DNA of 64,000 nucleotides from Arachnia propionica. Its GTDB lineage: Bacteria > Actinomycetota > Actinomycetes > Propionibacteriales > Propionibacteriaceae. Numbering within the stretch: the first letter of the stretch is position 1; every line of letters begins with the position of its first letter. The position numbers and the translations under genes are program-made. The notes beneath the pieces were generated by a model, which was not told where the DNA came from, searched no databases, and saw only the letters and a list, made by a program, of their open reading frames with translations. This document shows, one piece after another, positions 1 to 8,279 of this stretch. The stretch spans positions 62,001 to 126,000 of the forward strand of contig NZ_RQZG01000004.1 in the NCBI RefSeq assembly GCF_003859805.1, in the 5' to 3' direction.

Positions 1-1
1 G

Positions 2-700
2 TACAGCAAGGCATACAGGGCCGCCGCCGAGAAGCGCGACGGCGCCCAGCTCCACACGCCCGAGGAGGCGCTGAAGCTGGTCAAGGACATGGCCTCGGCC
101 AAGTTCGACGAGACGGTCGAGGTGGCGGTTCGCCTCGGCGTCGACCCCCGCAAGGCGGACCAGATGGTCCGCGGTACGGTCAACCTTCCGCACGGCACAG
201 GCAAGACGGCTCGGGTCCTCGTCTTCGCCTCCGGCGAGAAGGCCGAGGCCGCCCGCGAGGCCGGGGCCGACGAGGTGGGCGTGGACGAGCTGGTCGAGAA
301 GGTCGCCGGTGGCTACCTGGACTTCGACGCCGTCGTCGCCACCCCCGACATGATGGGCAAGGTGGGCAGGCTCGGCCGGGTGCTCGGCCCCCGTGGTCTG
401 ATGCCGAACCCGAAGACCGGCACCGTCACCATGGACGTCGCGAAGGCCGTCTCCGACATCAAGGGCGGCAAGATCGAGTTCCGGGTGGACCGTCACGCCA
501 ACCTCCAGTTCATCATCGGCAAGGCGTCGTTCACCGCGCAGCAGCTCATCGAGAACTACTACGCGGTGCTGGAGGAGATCCTGCGACTGAAGCCCGCGTC
601 GTCGAAGGGCCGCTACATCAAGAAGGTGGCCGCCTCCGCCACGATGTCGCCGAGCGTCATCATCGACGGCAGCATCACCAAGCCGGCTGACAACGCCTGA
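2..700 (+). CDS. rplA: 50S ribosomal protein L1, 5' end cut by window
   Basis: Large-subunit protein that forms the L1 stalk and, in many bacteria, represses its own operon. The reading frame is open from the first bases of the window ([24 protein letters not shown]...), so the start codon lies just outside. The first in-window ATG at 89 is internal, because the conserved L1 N-terminus is encoded before it. The typical L1 blocks are present: the [10 protein letters not shown] segment, the [25 protein letters not shown] core, and the C-terminal region with [10 protein letters not shown]. rplK would be expected just upstream, outside the window. The gene is followed at once by a strong hairpin, and rplJ-rplL follow only 35 kb later. 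Confidence 0.97.
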   Translation, partial: YSKAYRAAAEKRDGAQLHTPEEALKLVKDMASAKFDETVEVAVRLGVDPRKADQMVRGTVNLPHGTGKTARVLVFASGEKAEAAREAGADEVGVDELVEKVAGGYLDFDAVVATPDMMGKVGRLGRVLGPRGLMPNPKTGTVTMDVAKAVSDIKGGKIEFRVDRHANLQFIIGKASFTAQQLIENYYAVLEEILRLKPASSKGRYIKKVAASATMSPSVIIDGSITKPADNA

Positions 701-710
701 GGCACGACGT

Positions 711-750
711 CCACGACGGGGCAGGTCCTGTGACCTGCCCCGTCGTCGTG
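711..750 (+). terminator. intrinsic terminator after rplA
   Basis: A GC-rich inverted repeat begins about 10 bases after the rplA stop. The arm CACGACGGGGCAGGTC pairs with GACCTGCCCCGTCGTCGTG around the loop CTGT. There is no long T run, as is common in high-GC actinobacteria. Confidence 0.8.
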
Positions 751-847
751 TCCTGACGGCGGCTCGCTCAACCGGGTCGACGGTTCGTTCCCGCTGTCGG
801 TGGGGTGCAGTAGCATGTCGTGCGCACATCCACCGTTGGGAGTAGTC

Positions 848-2311
848 ATGTCATCGCAGAGTGGCACCCAGGCCGGCGCCATCGAACTCACCGGTATCGA
901 GGTGGTCGGTGAGGCCGAACGCACCGCCAGACCACGGCAGCTGTTCCTGCCCTGGTTCGCCTCCAACATCTCGGTGTTCGGGATGAGCTACGGGGCGTGG
1001 GTGCTGGGTTTCGGGATCTCGTTCTGGCAGGCCACCCTCGTCGTGCTGATCGGCGTGGTCCTGTCGTTCGCGATCTGTGGGGTCATCGCCCTGGGTGGCA
1101 AGCGCGGCTCGGTGCCGACGATGGTGATGTCCCGCGCCGCGTTCGGCGTCCAGGGAGCCAAGGCCCCCGGGATCATCTCCTGGCTCACCTCCATCGGCTG
1201 GGAGACGATCCTGGCGATCACCGCGGTGCTGGCCACCGCCACCGTCTTCGAGCGGCTCGGCTGGGTGGGGGAGAACAAGGTCCTGCTCAACGTCATCGCC
1301 GCCGGCGTCGTCGCGGCCCTCATCGTGCTGGGTGCGATGGCCGGGTACCACATCATCATGCGGATGCAGTCGGTGCTGACCTGGATCACCGGCATCACCA
1401 CCATCATCTACGTCCTGCTGGTGGTGCCCCACATCAGGTGGGACGCCATCATGGCGATCCCTGCCGGACCTCCCGCAGCGATGATCGGTGCCATGACCAT
1501 GGTGATGACCGGCATGGGCCTCGGCTGGGTCAACATCGCGGCTGACTGGGCGCGCTACCAGTCCCGGGAGGCCAAGGGTGCGGCCATCGTCGGCTGGAAC
1601 ACCTTCGGCGGGTCGCTGGGACCGGTGGTGCTCATCACCTTCGGGCTCATGCTGGCCGGGTCGTCAGCCGAGATCTCGGAGGGGATCAGCAATGACCCGG
1701 TCGGGGCACTGGCCCAGGTGCTGCCCACCTGGTTCCTCATCCCGTTCCTGCTGACCGCGATCCTGTCGCTGCTGTCCGGGGCCATCAACGGCATCTACTC
1801 CTCGGGGCTGACCCTGCTGACCCTGGGGATCACCATCCCCCGCCACCGGGCCTCCCTCATCGACGGTCTGATCCTCAGCGCCGGCACCGTCTACGTGGTG
1901 TTCTTCGCCGAGAACTTCATCGGGCCCTTCCAGTCCTTCCTCATCACGCTGGGAGTACCGCTGGCCGCCTGGGCGGGGATCATGATGGCCGACATCGCAC
2001 TGCGACGGAAGGACTACGACGAGAAGGCACTGTTCGACGGTGCGGGACGCTACGGGGCGTTCAACTGGACCGCACTCGGGATCATGGCGGTCTGCTGCAT
2101 CGTCGGGTGGGGGTTCGTCGTCAACGGTTTCGCGGAGGATGCGGCCTGGAACAACTGGCAGGGTTACCTGCTTCCCCTGATCGGTGGTCGTGACGGAGTC
2201 TGGGCCGGGGGCAACATCGGCGTCATCTTCGCGCTGATCCTGGGGTTCGGCGGCTACTGGCTGAGCTGCCGGGGCCGGGTCGCCGCCCAGGAGGAGCAAC
2301 CGACGGCGTGA
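848..2311 (+). CDS. NCS1-family nucleobase/cytosine permease
   Basis: A 487-residue integral membrane protein with about 12 hydrophobic segments, belonging to the nucleobase:cation symporter-1 family (cytosine, purine, allantoin and similar substrates). The N-terminal region FASNISVFGMSYGAW, the RAAFGVQGAKAP segment and the GLGWVNIAADWARYQ segment match the family pattern. The ATG at 848 is chosen over the upstream in-frame ATG at 800 because it has a GGGAG ribosome binding site (838-842) and gives the usual short cytoplasmic N-terminus. Its stop overlaps the start of the AraC-type regulator (GTGA), so the two are translationally coupled. The substrate cannot be fixed from sequence; a purine nucleoside phosphorylase lies 3 kb downstream on the other strand. 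Confidence 0.85.
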   Translation: MSSQSGTQAGAIELTGIEVVGEAERTARPRQLFLPWFASNISVFGMSYGAWVLGFGISFWQATLVVLIGVVLSFAICGVIALGGKRGSVPTMVMSRAAFGVQGAKAPGIISWLTSIGWETILAITAVLATATVFERLGWVGENKVLLNVIAAGVVAALIVLGAMAGYHIIMRMQSVLTWITGITTIIYVLLVVPHIRWDAIMAIPAGPPAAMIGAMTMVMTGMGLGWVNIAADWARYQSREAKGAAIVGWNTFGGSLGPVVLITFGLMLAGSSAEISEGISNDPVGALAQVLPTWFLIPFLLTAILSLLSGAINGIYSSGLTLLTLGITIPRHRASLIDGLILSAGTVYVVFFAENFIGPFQSFLITLGVPLAAWAGIMMADIALRRKDYDEKALFDGAGRYGAFNWTALGIMAVCCIVGWGFVVNGFAEDAAWNNWQGYLLPLIGGRDGVWAGGNIGVIFALILGFGGYWLSCRGRVAAQEEQPTA

Positions 2312-3051
2312 CCCCCGATGCGCTGGCCGCCCGGGCAACACGGTTCCTGCGGGAGCACCTCACGGAGCCGATCACGGTGGCCGACCTGGCGGACGAACTG
2401 GCGTGGAGCCCGTCGCACCTGACCCGTGCCTTCACCCGAACGGTGGGGACCTCACCGATCCGCTATCTGGCCGCGCTGCGCTTCCACGAGGCGAAGCGGC
2501 TGCTCGCGGTCGAGCGGCTGGGTGTGCTGGAGACCTGCCACGAGGTGGGGTTCACCTCCGTGGGTACCTTCACCCGACGTTTCGTCGCCGATGTCGGGAT
2601 GCCACCCGGTGAGTTCCGTCGCGCCGCGGACCGGGTGAGTGAGGTGGAACTCGCCGCGGTGAGTCTGTGGGCCCCGGGCATCGAGACCAGGGTGCGGGTC
2701 CGGCTGGAGGTGCCGCCGGAGGTCGAAGCCGGGCTGGGAGCCTTCCCCTACCAGTGGATCGGCACCTTCACCACACCGGTGCCGTGCGGACCGCCCGTGA
2801 CCGGGACGCTGCGGCGAGGCATCGCCGAGGTGGAGCTCCCCGTCCATCCGGCCGGACCGTGGCTGCTCGCCTCGATCACACCGTCGTCGGCGGACATCGC
2901 GGATCATCTGTGGCCCGGGTGCCCGTTCGTCGCCCGGCATCCGGTTCCGTTGACAGGACTGGAGCGCGAGGTCGTGCTGCAGCTGAGGAGGGCTGAGTCC
3001 TGGGACCATCCGGTGCTCGTGGCCCTTCCTGCCCTGCATCCACGGATCTGA
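2308..3051 (+). CDS. AraC-family transcriptional regulator
   Basis: A 247-residue protein with the AraC double helix-turn-helix at the N-terminus (residues about 5-110: ITVADLADELAWSPSHLTRAF, then EVGFTSVGTFTRRF). The C-terminal half is of a type I cannot name and may be a ligand-sensing domain. The GTG start overlaps the stop of the upstream permease by four bases, so regulator and transporter form a coupled pair. It probably controls the permease in response to its substrate (inference from coupling). The N-terminal position of the DNA-binding domain is the reverse of AraC itself but occurs in the SoxS/Rob type with C-terminal extension. Confidence 0.85.
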   Translation: MTPDALAARATRFLREHLTEPITVADLADELAWSPSHLTRAFTRTVGTSPIRYLAALRFHEAKRLLAVERLGVLETCHEVGFTSVGTFTRRFVADVGMPPGEFRRAADRVSEVELAAVSLWAPGIETRVRVRLEVPPEVEAGLGAFPYQWIGTFTTPVPCGPPVTGTLRRGIAEVELPVHPAGPWLLASITPSSADIADHLWPGCPFVARHPVPLTGLEREVVLQLRRAESWDHPVLVALPALHPRI

Positions 3052-3122
3052 GCAGGATCGGAGTCGTCCGGCCGGTCCTTCGCGCTCTACTCTGAAGCGC
3101 AGTCGAGCAATGAGGAGCGAAG

Positions 3123-3893
3123 ATGACCGAGACCACGACCGCCCGTTCGGGTCAGCCCTGCTGGATCGAGTTGTATGCGAGCGTGCCGGAGCAGTCCGCG
3201 GAGTTCTACCGCGAGCTGTTCGGCTGGAACATCGAGGAGATGGACTCCGACTGCCCGCTGTCGCATGTCATCACCCAGGGAGAGCAGATGGTGGGGACCA
3301 TCGAGCCCCTGGCCGATGGCCCGGTCCCTGCGGATGGCTGGCTGGTGTGCCTGTGGACGCCGGACCTGACGGCACTCGTCGCCCGGGTGGTGCCCGCCGG
3401 TGGCGAGGTCGTCGTCGAACCGATCCAGGTGGACGAGTCGACCCGCTACGCCGTGGTCCGCGATCCCGACGGCGGGCTCGTCGGTGTGCTGGAGGACCCC
3501 AACTTCGTGCCCGCCGTGCCCGGCGCGGGGACGCCCGTGTGGTTCGACGCCCTCACCCGGGACCTGGAGCGGGGAGCGAGGTTCTACCGTGAGGTCTTCG
3601 AGTGGGACACCCACCCCATGTCGGACGCCCCGTACGTCACCCACGGTGTGGGGGAGGACAGCGTCTGCGGCATCGGGGACCTGGGGTACTTCGGGGCGCC
3701 GGGGGCCGAGCCCGGCTGGCAGGTGTACTTCGGCGTCGCGGACTTCGAGGAGGCCGCGCAGCACGTCGCCCGACTCGGCGGTGAGGTCGTGGTGGAGCCG
3801 CGGGACACGCCGTGGGGTCGGATGGCGACGGTGAAGGACCCGCAGGGAGCCGTCTTCCTCCTGATCCAGGTCGGTTCAGCTCCACAGGGCTGA
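3123..3893 (+). CDS. VOC-superfamily protein with two glyoxalase-like domains
   Basis: A 256-residue protein made of two tandem vicinal-oxygen-chelate domains (about residues 10-125 and 135-250). Each has the family pattern of an N-terminal WxEL or WFDAL strand, a SAxFYxxLFGW or GARFYREVFEW helix, and a C-terminal DPDGG or DPQGA strand. Members include glyoxalase I-like enzymes, bleomycin/fosfomycin resistance proteins and antibiotic-biosynthesis accessory proteins, so no substrate can be assigned. The ATG has a good GAGGAG site a few bases upstream. The last 18 bases overlap the 3' end of the convergent ATPase gene. Confidence 0.85.
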   Translation: MTETTTARSGQPCWIELYASVPEQSAEFYRELFGWNIEEMDSDCPLSHVITQGEQMVGTIEPLADGPVPADGWLVCLWTPDLTALVARVVPAGGEVVVEPIQVDESTRYAVVRDPDGGLVGVLEDPNFVPAVPGAGTPVWFDALTRDLERGARFYREVFEWDTHPMSDAPYVTHGVGEDSVCGIGDLGYFGAPGAEPGWQVYFGVADFEEAAQHVARLGGEVVVEPRDTPWGRMATVKDPQGAVFLLIQVGSAPQG

Positions 3894-5108
3894 GACCGGC
3901 AGCGCCCAGAGGCTGGGACCCATGGGAAGTGGGTCGGGGTGGAGGCTCAGCACCACCCCGCCCCGGAACCGGGGTCCCAGCCGATCCCGCAGCTTCGCGA
4001 GCGTGGCGAAATGGTCGAAGCGGACGGTCTGTGAGGCCTTGACCTCGATTCCCCAGACCCTGCCGTCGGCAAGCTCGATGATGATGTCCACCTCGTTGCC
4101 GCGTGAATCGCGGAAGTGGTGAAGGTTGTACTGCTGCTCGGACCAGGTCCGTTGTTTGAGAAGCTCTGTGGCGACAAAGCTCTCCAGCAGGCCTCCGAGC
4201 TGAGGGCTCCCGGGGGTGGCGAGCTGCTCCTGGGAGGCGCCCACCAGATGGGCTGCGAGCCCGACGTCACGGATCCCGCTCTTGGGTTTGCCTGTCACAC
4301 GTTGGAGGGGATTGTTGGTCCACGGTGGCAATGTGTAGGTGAGGAACAGGCGGCTCAACAGATCAAGGTACGGCGTGATCGACGTGGCCGGGAGATCGGC
4401 CCGGGAGGCCGCGTGGGCCTTCACCAGTTCCCCGGACTGGTTGGCGGCGAGGACGCGCAGCAACTGGTACAGACGTCCGGGCTGGTAGGGAACGCCGAGA
4501 TCCCCGGCATCCCGCTGAACCGACTGGGTGAGGTATGAGTCGAACCAGAGGCGACGGGTTCGGGGGGGCAGCTGCTGGACCTCCGGGAATCCTCCCCGGA
4601 TCATTCGATGGGAGTAGTCGGTGAGCCCGAGAGGTGAGGATGCAGCGTCGCCGGGATTGCGTTCCAGGAGGGCAACGAAGTCCTCAACATGGTCGTGGAG
4701 TTCTCCCTGGGAGAATCCCTCGACCTGGAGCAACGCCGCACGGCCGGCGAGAGAGTCGGGGGTTCGTTGTAGACGCAGTAGGTCAGCGGACCCGGTCAGG
4801 ATGAATCGTCCGGGGCGTCGGTCCCGGTCGATCGTCGCCTTGATGTCCAGCATCAGTTCGGGGCGTCGTTGAAGCTCGTCGATGACCAGTGTTCCCGTCC
4901 CTGCCATCGTCAGGTAACCGACAGGATCATGTTCGGCGAGGGACAAAGTGCTGGCGTCGTCCAGAGTGGTGTAGTGGGCTCCCTGAGCAGTGAGCAGACG
5001 CGCCAAGGTCGACTTGCCCACCTGGCGGGCACCCAGCAGCATCACGGCCGGGAAAATGGCCAACGCTTCTGCGGCGATGGACTGGAGATTACGAGGTCGA
5101 ACGGCCAC
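3876..5108 (-). CDS. AAA ATPase with DUF4143 domain (iteron-associated locus 1)
   Basis: A 410-residue cytoplasmic protein. The N-terminal AAA_14-type ATPase domain has Walker A GARQVGKST (residues 26-34), Walker B TLVIDELQ (about 73-80) and a sensor-like ILTGSADLL. The C-terminal DUF4143 region contains GNEVDIIIE...GIEVKAS (337-359), which fits the D...ExK core of PD-(D/E)XK nucleases. This family is widespread and its function is not established. The GTG start has no Shine-Dalgarno sequence; a TAGGCT hexamer lies exactly six bases before it, predicting a leaderless mRNA. Four 22-bp direct repeats sit immediately upstream. The 3' end overlaps the convergent VOC gene by 18 bases. Related intact genes lie at 6872-8131 and 30395-31702. 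Confidence 0.88.
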   Translation of the reverse strand: MAVRPRNLQSIAAEALAIFPAVMLLGARQVGKSTLARLLTAQGAHYTTLDDASTLSLAEHDPVGYLTMAGTGTLVIDELQRRPELMLDIKATIDRDRRPGRFILTGSADLLRLQRTPDSLAGRAALLQVEGFSQGELHDHVEDFVALLERNPGDAASSPLGLTDYSHRMIRGGFPEVQQLPPRTRRLWFDSYLTQSVQRDAGDLGVPYQPGRLYQLLRVLAANQSGELVKAHAASRADLPATSITPYLDLLSRLFLTYTLPPWTNNPLQRVTGKPKSGIRDVGLAAHLVGASQEQLATPGSPQLGGLLESFVATELLKQRTWSEQQYNLHHFRDSRGNEVDIIIELADGRVWGIEVKASQTVRFDHFATLAKLRDRLGPRFRGGVVLSLHPDPLPMGPSLWALPVSALWS

Positions 5109-5124
5109 GGCCCCAGCCTAGCTT

Positions 5125-5203
5125 TCGTAGTTCTGCCACCCAAATCTCGTAGTTCTGCCACTAATCTCTCGTAGTTCTGCCAGCACTTTCTCGCAGTTCT
5201 GCC
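5125..5203 (-). repeat. four direct repeats with 22-bp period upstream of ATPase locus 1
   Basis: On the gene strand the core GGCAGAACTACGA starts at 5203, 5181, 5159 and 5137, an exact 22-bp spacing. The distal copy differs at one base (GGCAGAACTGCGA). The nine intervening bases vary, apart from a frequent GA directly after the core. The proximal core ends four bases before the TAGGCT -10 box at 5115-5120, so it occupies the region where a -35 element would lie. Likely binding sites for a regulator, possibly the ATPase itself (inference). Confidence 0.92.
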
Positions 5204-5243
5204 TGGCGATCACGCGACGGGGTGGACTGGGGGTCAAGGCCGG

Positions 5244-6050
5244 TCAGGCGGAGGAGAGGAGCGCCGCCAGGCCGGACAGGATCGTCGAGCGGGCCCTGGC
5301 GGCCACATCGAGGACCGCCGACGGGTCGGTCGGGGCGGTGGCGAAGGACAGGTCGGAGACCACCGACATCCCGCACACCCGGACACCGAGCGCGTGGAGC
5401 ATGAGGGCCTCCATCACCGTCGACATGCCGACGCAGTCCACCCCGGCGGCGGCCAGCAGGCGGGTCTCGGCGCGGGTCTGGTACTCGGGGCCGCGGAGGA
5501 CGGCGTAGGTTCCGGCACGCTGGCACACGCCGACCAGGATGGCGGTCAGCTCCTCGTCCCAGCAGGTGGTGGTGTCGAGGAAGATGGTGCCGTCGAACGG
5601 GGAGGTGCCCGTGAAGTTGACGTGATCGGTGATGGCCATCACATCGCCCAGCTCCCAGTCGCGCAGGCAGCCGTTGGCGTTGGTGAGGACGGCCTTGCCC
5701 GCGCCCGCACAGTGTGCGGCCCGGGCCAGCGCGGTCACGGGGCGTGGGCCGTGTCCCTCGAAGAGATGGGTGCGGCCGAGCGCCACCGCCACCCGCTGCC
5801 CACCGAAGCGGTAGGTGCGCAGCTCGTCGACGTGGCCGTCGCCCACCGGGGCCAGGACCCCCGGCAGATCGGACTGGCGCATCCGGGTGAGCGGTTCGGG
5901 CCAGTCCGGGGCCGCATCCAGGGCGTCGGCGAGACCGGAACCCAGCACGACGAGCACGTCGAGGCTCCCGCCGGCGGCCTGGATGAGGAGATCACCTCCC
6001 GCGCGATCGGCGTCGTCGATGAGGTGGCTGGGGAATTCGGAAGGTTGCAT
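5244..6050 (-). CDS. purine nucleoside phosphorylase (trimeric type)
   Basis: A 268-residue enzyme of the PNP/MTAP family (EC 2.4.2.1 type), which splits purine nucleosides with phosphate. Family landmarks are the phosphate loop VVLGSGL, GRTHLFEGH (compare GRxHxYEGH), TNANG, GPEYQTRAE and VGMSTVMEA with the following MSVVSDLSF. The ATG at 6050 is preferred to the in-frame ATG at 6068 because AGGACG lies five bases before it. Salvage of purine nucleosides would fit with the NCS1 permease nearby, although the two are on opposite strands and separated by the ATPase locus. TNANGC and GPEYQTRAE differ a little from the usual TNAAGG and GPxYETPAE, so substrate preference may be altered. Confidence 0.88.
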   Translation of the reverse strand: MQPSEFPSHLIDDADRAGGDLLIQAAGGSLDVLVVLGSGLADALDAAPDWPEPLTRMRQSDLPGVLAPVGDGHVDELRTYRFGGQRVAVALGRTHLFEGHGPRPVTALARAAHCAGAGKAVLTNANGCLRDWELGDVMAITDHVNFTGTSPFDGTIFLDTTTCWDEELTAILVGVCQRAGTYAVLRGPEYQTRAETRLLAAAGVDCVGMSTVMEALMLHALGVRVCGMSVVSDLSFATAPTDPSAVLDVAARARSTILSGLAALLSSA

Positions 6051-6149
6051 GGCACGTCCTCGGGGCATGGGTGATCTGCATCTACGATGCCCGCACCGGG
6101 TAAAGAGGTCAATGAGGACCGGGACATCGTGGCTGTCTCGGTGGGGAAG

Positions 6150-6875
6150 TCAGCACGACGGCTCGTGGTGGGCAGTGGTTGTCTGAAGCCAGGTGGCGAT
6201 GTCGGTCAGGCTGGCGGCTCGGGAGGGGCGACCGCGTCGGTTCGTGGTCGCGGCTCGGTTCAGCCAGATGCCATGCAAACCAGCGCTTTCTGAGCCAACT
6301 GCGTCGGTCTCGAGATCGTCCCCGATGAACCAGGCCTGTTCCGGGGCGACGCCGAGATCATCGCAGACCTGCAGGAAGAGGTGAGGATCGGGTTTGCGGA
6401 CGCCCAGCGTCGAGGAGGCATACATCGGCATCGACCCCAGCCCGATGGCAGTGAGCTTCGCCTGCTGTTGCATCTGGTGTCCGTTGGTCACGACCGCGAC
6501 CAAGGGAGGGACTGGAAGAGCTGCGACGGCATCCAGGAAGGGGAGGACGTCGTCGAAGGGGCGCCACGAGGATTCGTAGCGTGCGAGGTGGCCTTCGAAC
6601 CAGGACAGCGAATCCGCGCGGGAAAGAGCGACTGCCCCGTGGGCCGCCAGGAAGGCAGTGATACGGGCCACACGTTGCTCCTCGAAGGTCAACTCGCCGT
6701 CGAGATAGCGCTGGAAGTGCTCTGCCTCCAAGGCGCGCCACAGGGCCACCGAGTCCTCGGTGGGTGACAGATCACGGTCGGCCAGCACGGCGAGGATCGC
6801 ATGGGCGCTCGCGCCCGCATGATCCATCAGCGTTCCGTCCAGATCCATCAGAAGGGCGCGTGGCCGGGTCGTCAT
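6150..6875 (-). CDS. HAD-superfamily hydrolase, coupled to ATPase locus 2
   Basis: A 241-residue haloacid dehalogenase-like phosphatase. Motif I is LLMDLDGTL near the N-terminus with both nucleophile aspartates, motif II is VVTNG, motif III is the lysine in RKPDPHLF, and motif IV is FIGDDLETDAVG. The cap between motifs I and II is helical (subclass I). The ATG at 6875 overlaps the stop of the upstream ATPase gene (ATGA) and has a GGAGGG ribosome binding site, so it is translationally coupled to it. Substrate unknown; members act on sugar phosphates, nucleotides or damaged metabolites. Confidence 0.88.
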   Translation of the reverse strand: MTTRPRALLMDLDGTLMDHAGASAHAILAVLADRDLSPTEDSVALWRALEAEHFQRYLDGELTFEEQRVARITAFLAAHGAVALSRADSLSWFEGHLARYESSWRPFDDVLPFLDAVAALPVPPLVAVVTNGHQMQQQAKLTAIGLGSMPMYASSTLGVRKPDPHLFLQVCDDLGVAPEQAWFIGDDLETDAVGSESAGLHGIWLNRAATTNRRGRPSRAASLTDIATWLQTTTAHHEPSC

Positions 6876-8131
6876 GATCCCTCCCACAGGGTCGACAGTG
6901 GCAGGGCCCAGATGTCGTCGCCGAAGCTGAGGGGCCGGTCGATGGGGGCGAGTACCACAGCTCTGGTCAGTCGAGGCCCCAGTTGCTCTCGGAGGAAGCG
7001 CAGCCCAGAGACGTGGGAGCCCGTGACGGTGCGGCTCGCCTTGACCTCGATGGCGAGGAGCTGTGAATCGTCGGCCTCCAGGATGAAATCCACTTCCTTG
7101 CCGTTCCGGTCGCGGTAGTGGAACATGCGATACCGGGTCTGACTCCACCCGGACTGGGCGTGCAACTCGCCAGCGACGAATCCCTCCGTCAGGGCGCCGA
7201 GGAGCTGCATGCCGTGAGGGATTCTGGTGAGGGACGCAGCCGATGCGCTGCACAGCCAGCTCGTCAACCCGGAGTCCACGATGGAAACCTTGGCCCTTCC
7301 GGTTTCCCGCTTGGTCAGATTGGGGGTCCAGGGTGCCACGTGAAGAGTCAGGAACAAGCGGTTCAGCATGTCCAGGTAGGAGCCTGTCGATGAGGCGGCG
7401 AGGCCTGCTTCCTGGGCCAGTTTCGCCTTCACCAGCTCGCTTGACTGCTGGGCAGCGATCAGGCGGAGCAGTGCCAGCATTCTGTCAGGGTTGAGACGGG
7501 CGCCATCCGCCAAGGCGTCGACCCGAACCAATCGTTCGATGTACCCGTGGTACCACTCGTCCCGAACTCGTGGGGCGACATTGTGCACTGCTGGGAACCC
7601 TCCCGCCGTGATCATGGCTGCCAGGTCGCCGTGGCTCATGGGGGTGCTCGTGGTGAAGTCATGGGGGTGGTTGGCCGCCCCCAGCCGGTCCACGAAGGTG
7701 CCTTGTGCCGCAGTGCCTCGGATCTCGGACTGGGTCAGCGGGCAGACGGTCACCGACAGAGCCCGCCCGGCCAGCGAATCCTTGTCGCCGCGTACTCGTG
7801 CGAAGTCCGACGATCCGGTGAGGATGAAGCGCCCCGGATGACGATCAGCGTCGATGCTCGCCTTGATGGCCAGGGACAACGCGGGAAGCCGTTGGAACTC
7901 ATCGATGATGAGGGTGCCCTCCCCGGCCTGGGACACGAACCCGACGGGGTCATTGCGGGCGTACTCCAAGGTGCGGATGTCGTCGAGGTTGACCGCAACG
8001 GCTTGCGGGCGGAGCATCCGGGCCAAGGTCGACTTGCCGGTTTGTCTGGCTCCTTCGATGACGAGGACCGGTGTGAATCCGAGCAGTTCCTCAGCCCAAG
8101 GTTGGATGGCGCGCGCAATCAGCCGTGGCAT
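6872..8131 (-). CDS. AAA ATPase with DUF4143 domain (iteron-associated locus 2)
   Basis: A 419-residue paralogue of the protein at 3876-5108. Walker A is GARQTGKST (27-35), Walker B is GTLIIDEFQ, and a sensor-like ILTGSSDFA follows. The C-terminal part contains GKEVDFILE...AIEVKAS (344-366), the same D...ExK arrangement of PD-(D/E)XK type. The ATG has no ribosome binding site. TAGACT lies exactly six bases before it, as in locus 1 (TAGGCT), which again predicts a leaderless transcript. Four 23-bp direct repeats lie just upstream. A HAD phosphatase gene is coupled downstream. Confidence 0.88.
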   Translation of the reverse strand: MPRLIARAIQPWAEELLGFTPVLVIEGARQTGKSTLARMLRPQAVAVNLDDIRTLEYARNDPVGFVSQAGEGTLIIDEFQRLPALSLAIKASIDADRHPGRFILTGSSDFARVRGDKDSLAGRALSVTVCPLTQSEIRGTAAQGTFVDRLGAANHPHDFTTSTPMSHGDLAAMITAGGFPAVHNVAPRVRDEWYHGYIERLVRVDALADGARLNPDRMLALLRLIAAQQSSELVKAKLAQEAGLAASSTGSYLDMLNRLFLTLHVAPWTPNLTKRETGRAKVSIVDSGLTSWLCSASAASLTRIPHGMQLLGALTEGFVAGELHAQSGWSQTRYRMFHYRDRNGKEVDFILEADDSQLLAIEVKASRTVTGSHVSGLRFLREQLGPRLTRAVVLAPIDRPLSFGDDIWALPLSTLWEGS

Positions 8132-8151
8132 CGCACCAGTCTACCCATCTC

Positions 8152-8232
8152 GTCGTTTCGCTGGCACTCATCTTGTCGTTTCGCTGGCACCTATCTTGTC
8201 GTTTCGCTGTCACTCATCCCGTCGTTTCGCTG
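8152..8232 (-). repeat. four direct repeats with 23-bp period upstream of ATPase locus 2
   Basis: On the plus strand GTCGTTTCGCTG starts at 8152, 8175, 8198 and 8221, an exact 23-bp period; on the gene strand the core reads CAGCGAAACGAC. The 11-base spacers also resemble each other (GCACTCATCTT, GCACCTATCTT, TCACTCATCCC). The proximal copy lies eight bases from the TAGACT box at 8138-8143. The sequence differs from the array of locus 1, but the layout is the same. Confidence 0.92.
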
Positions 8233-8248
8233 AGTGTTCTGCTGCGTT

Positions 8249-8271
8249 CCCCGGGCCGACAGGGCCCGGGG
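8249..8271 (-). terminator. hairpin downstream of the secreted 5'-nucleotidase gene
   Basis: Perfect inverted repeat: CCCCGGGCC pairs with GGCCCGGGG around a five-base loop (GACAG). It lies about nine bases after the stop codon of the minus-strand nucleotidase gene. No T run follows. Confidence 0.7.
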
Positions 8272-8279
8272 TGCTCATG

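Noticed and set aside
5125-5203. CRISPR array
   Set aside because: Repeat units are 22-23 bp in total including the variable part. There are no spacers of 30 bases or more, and no cas genes are near any of the arrays.
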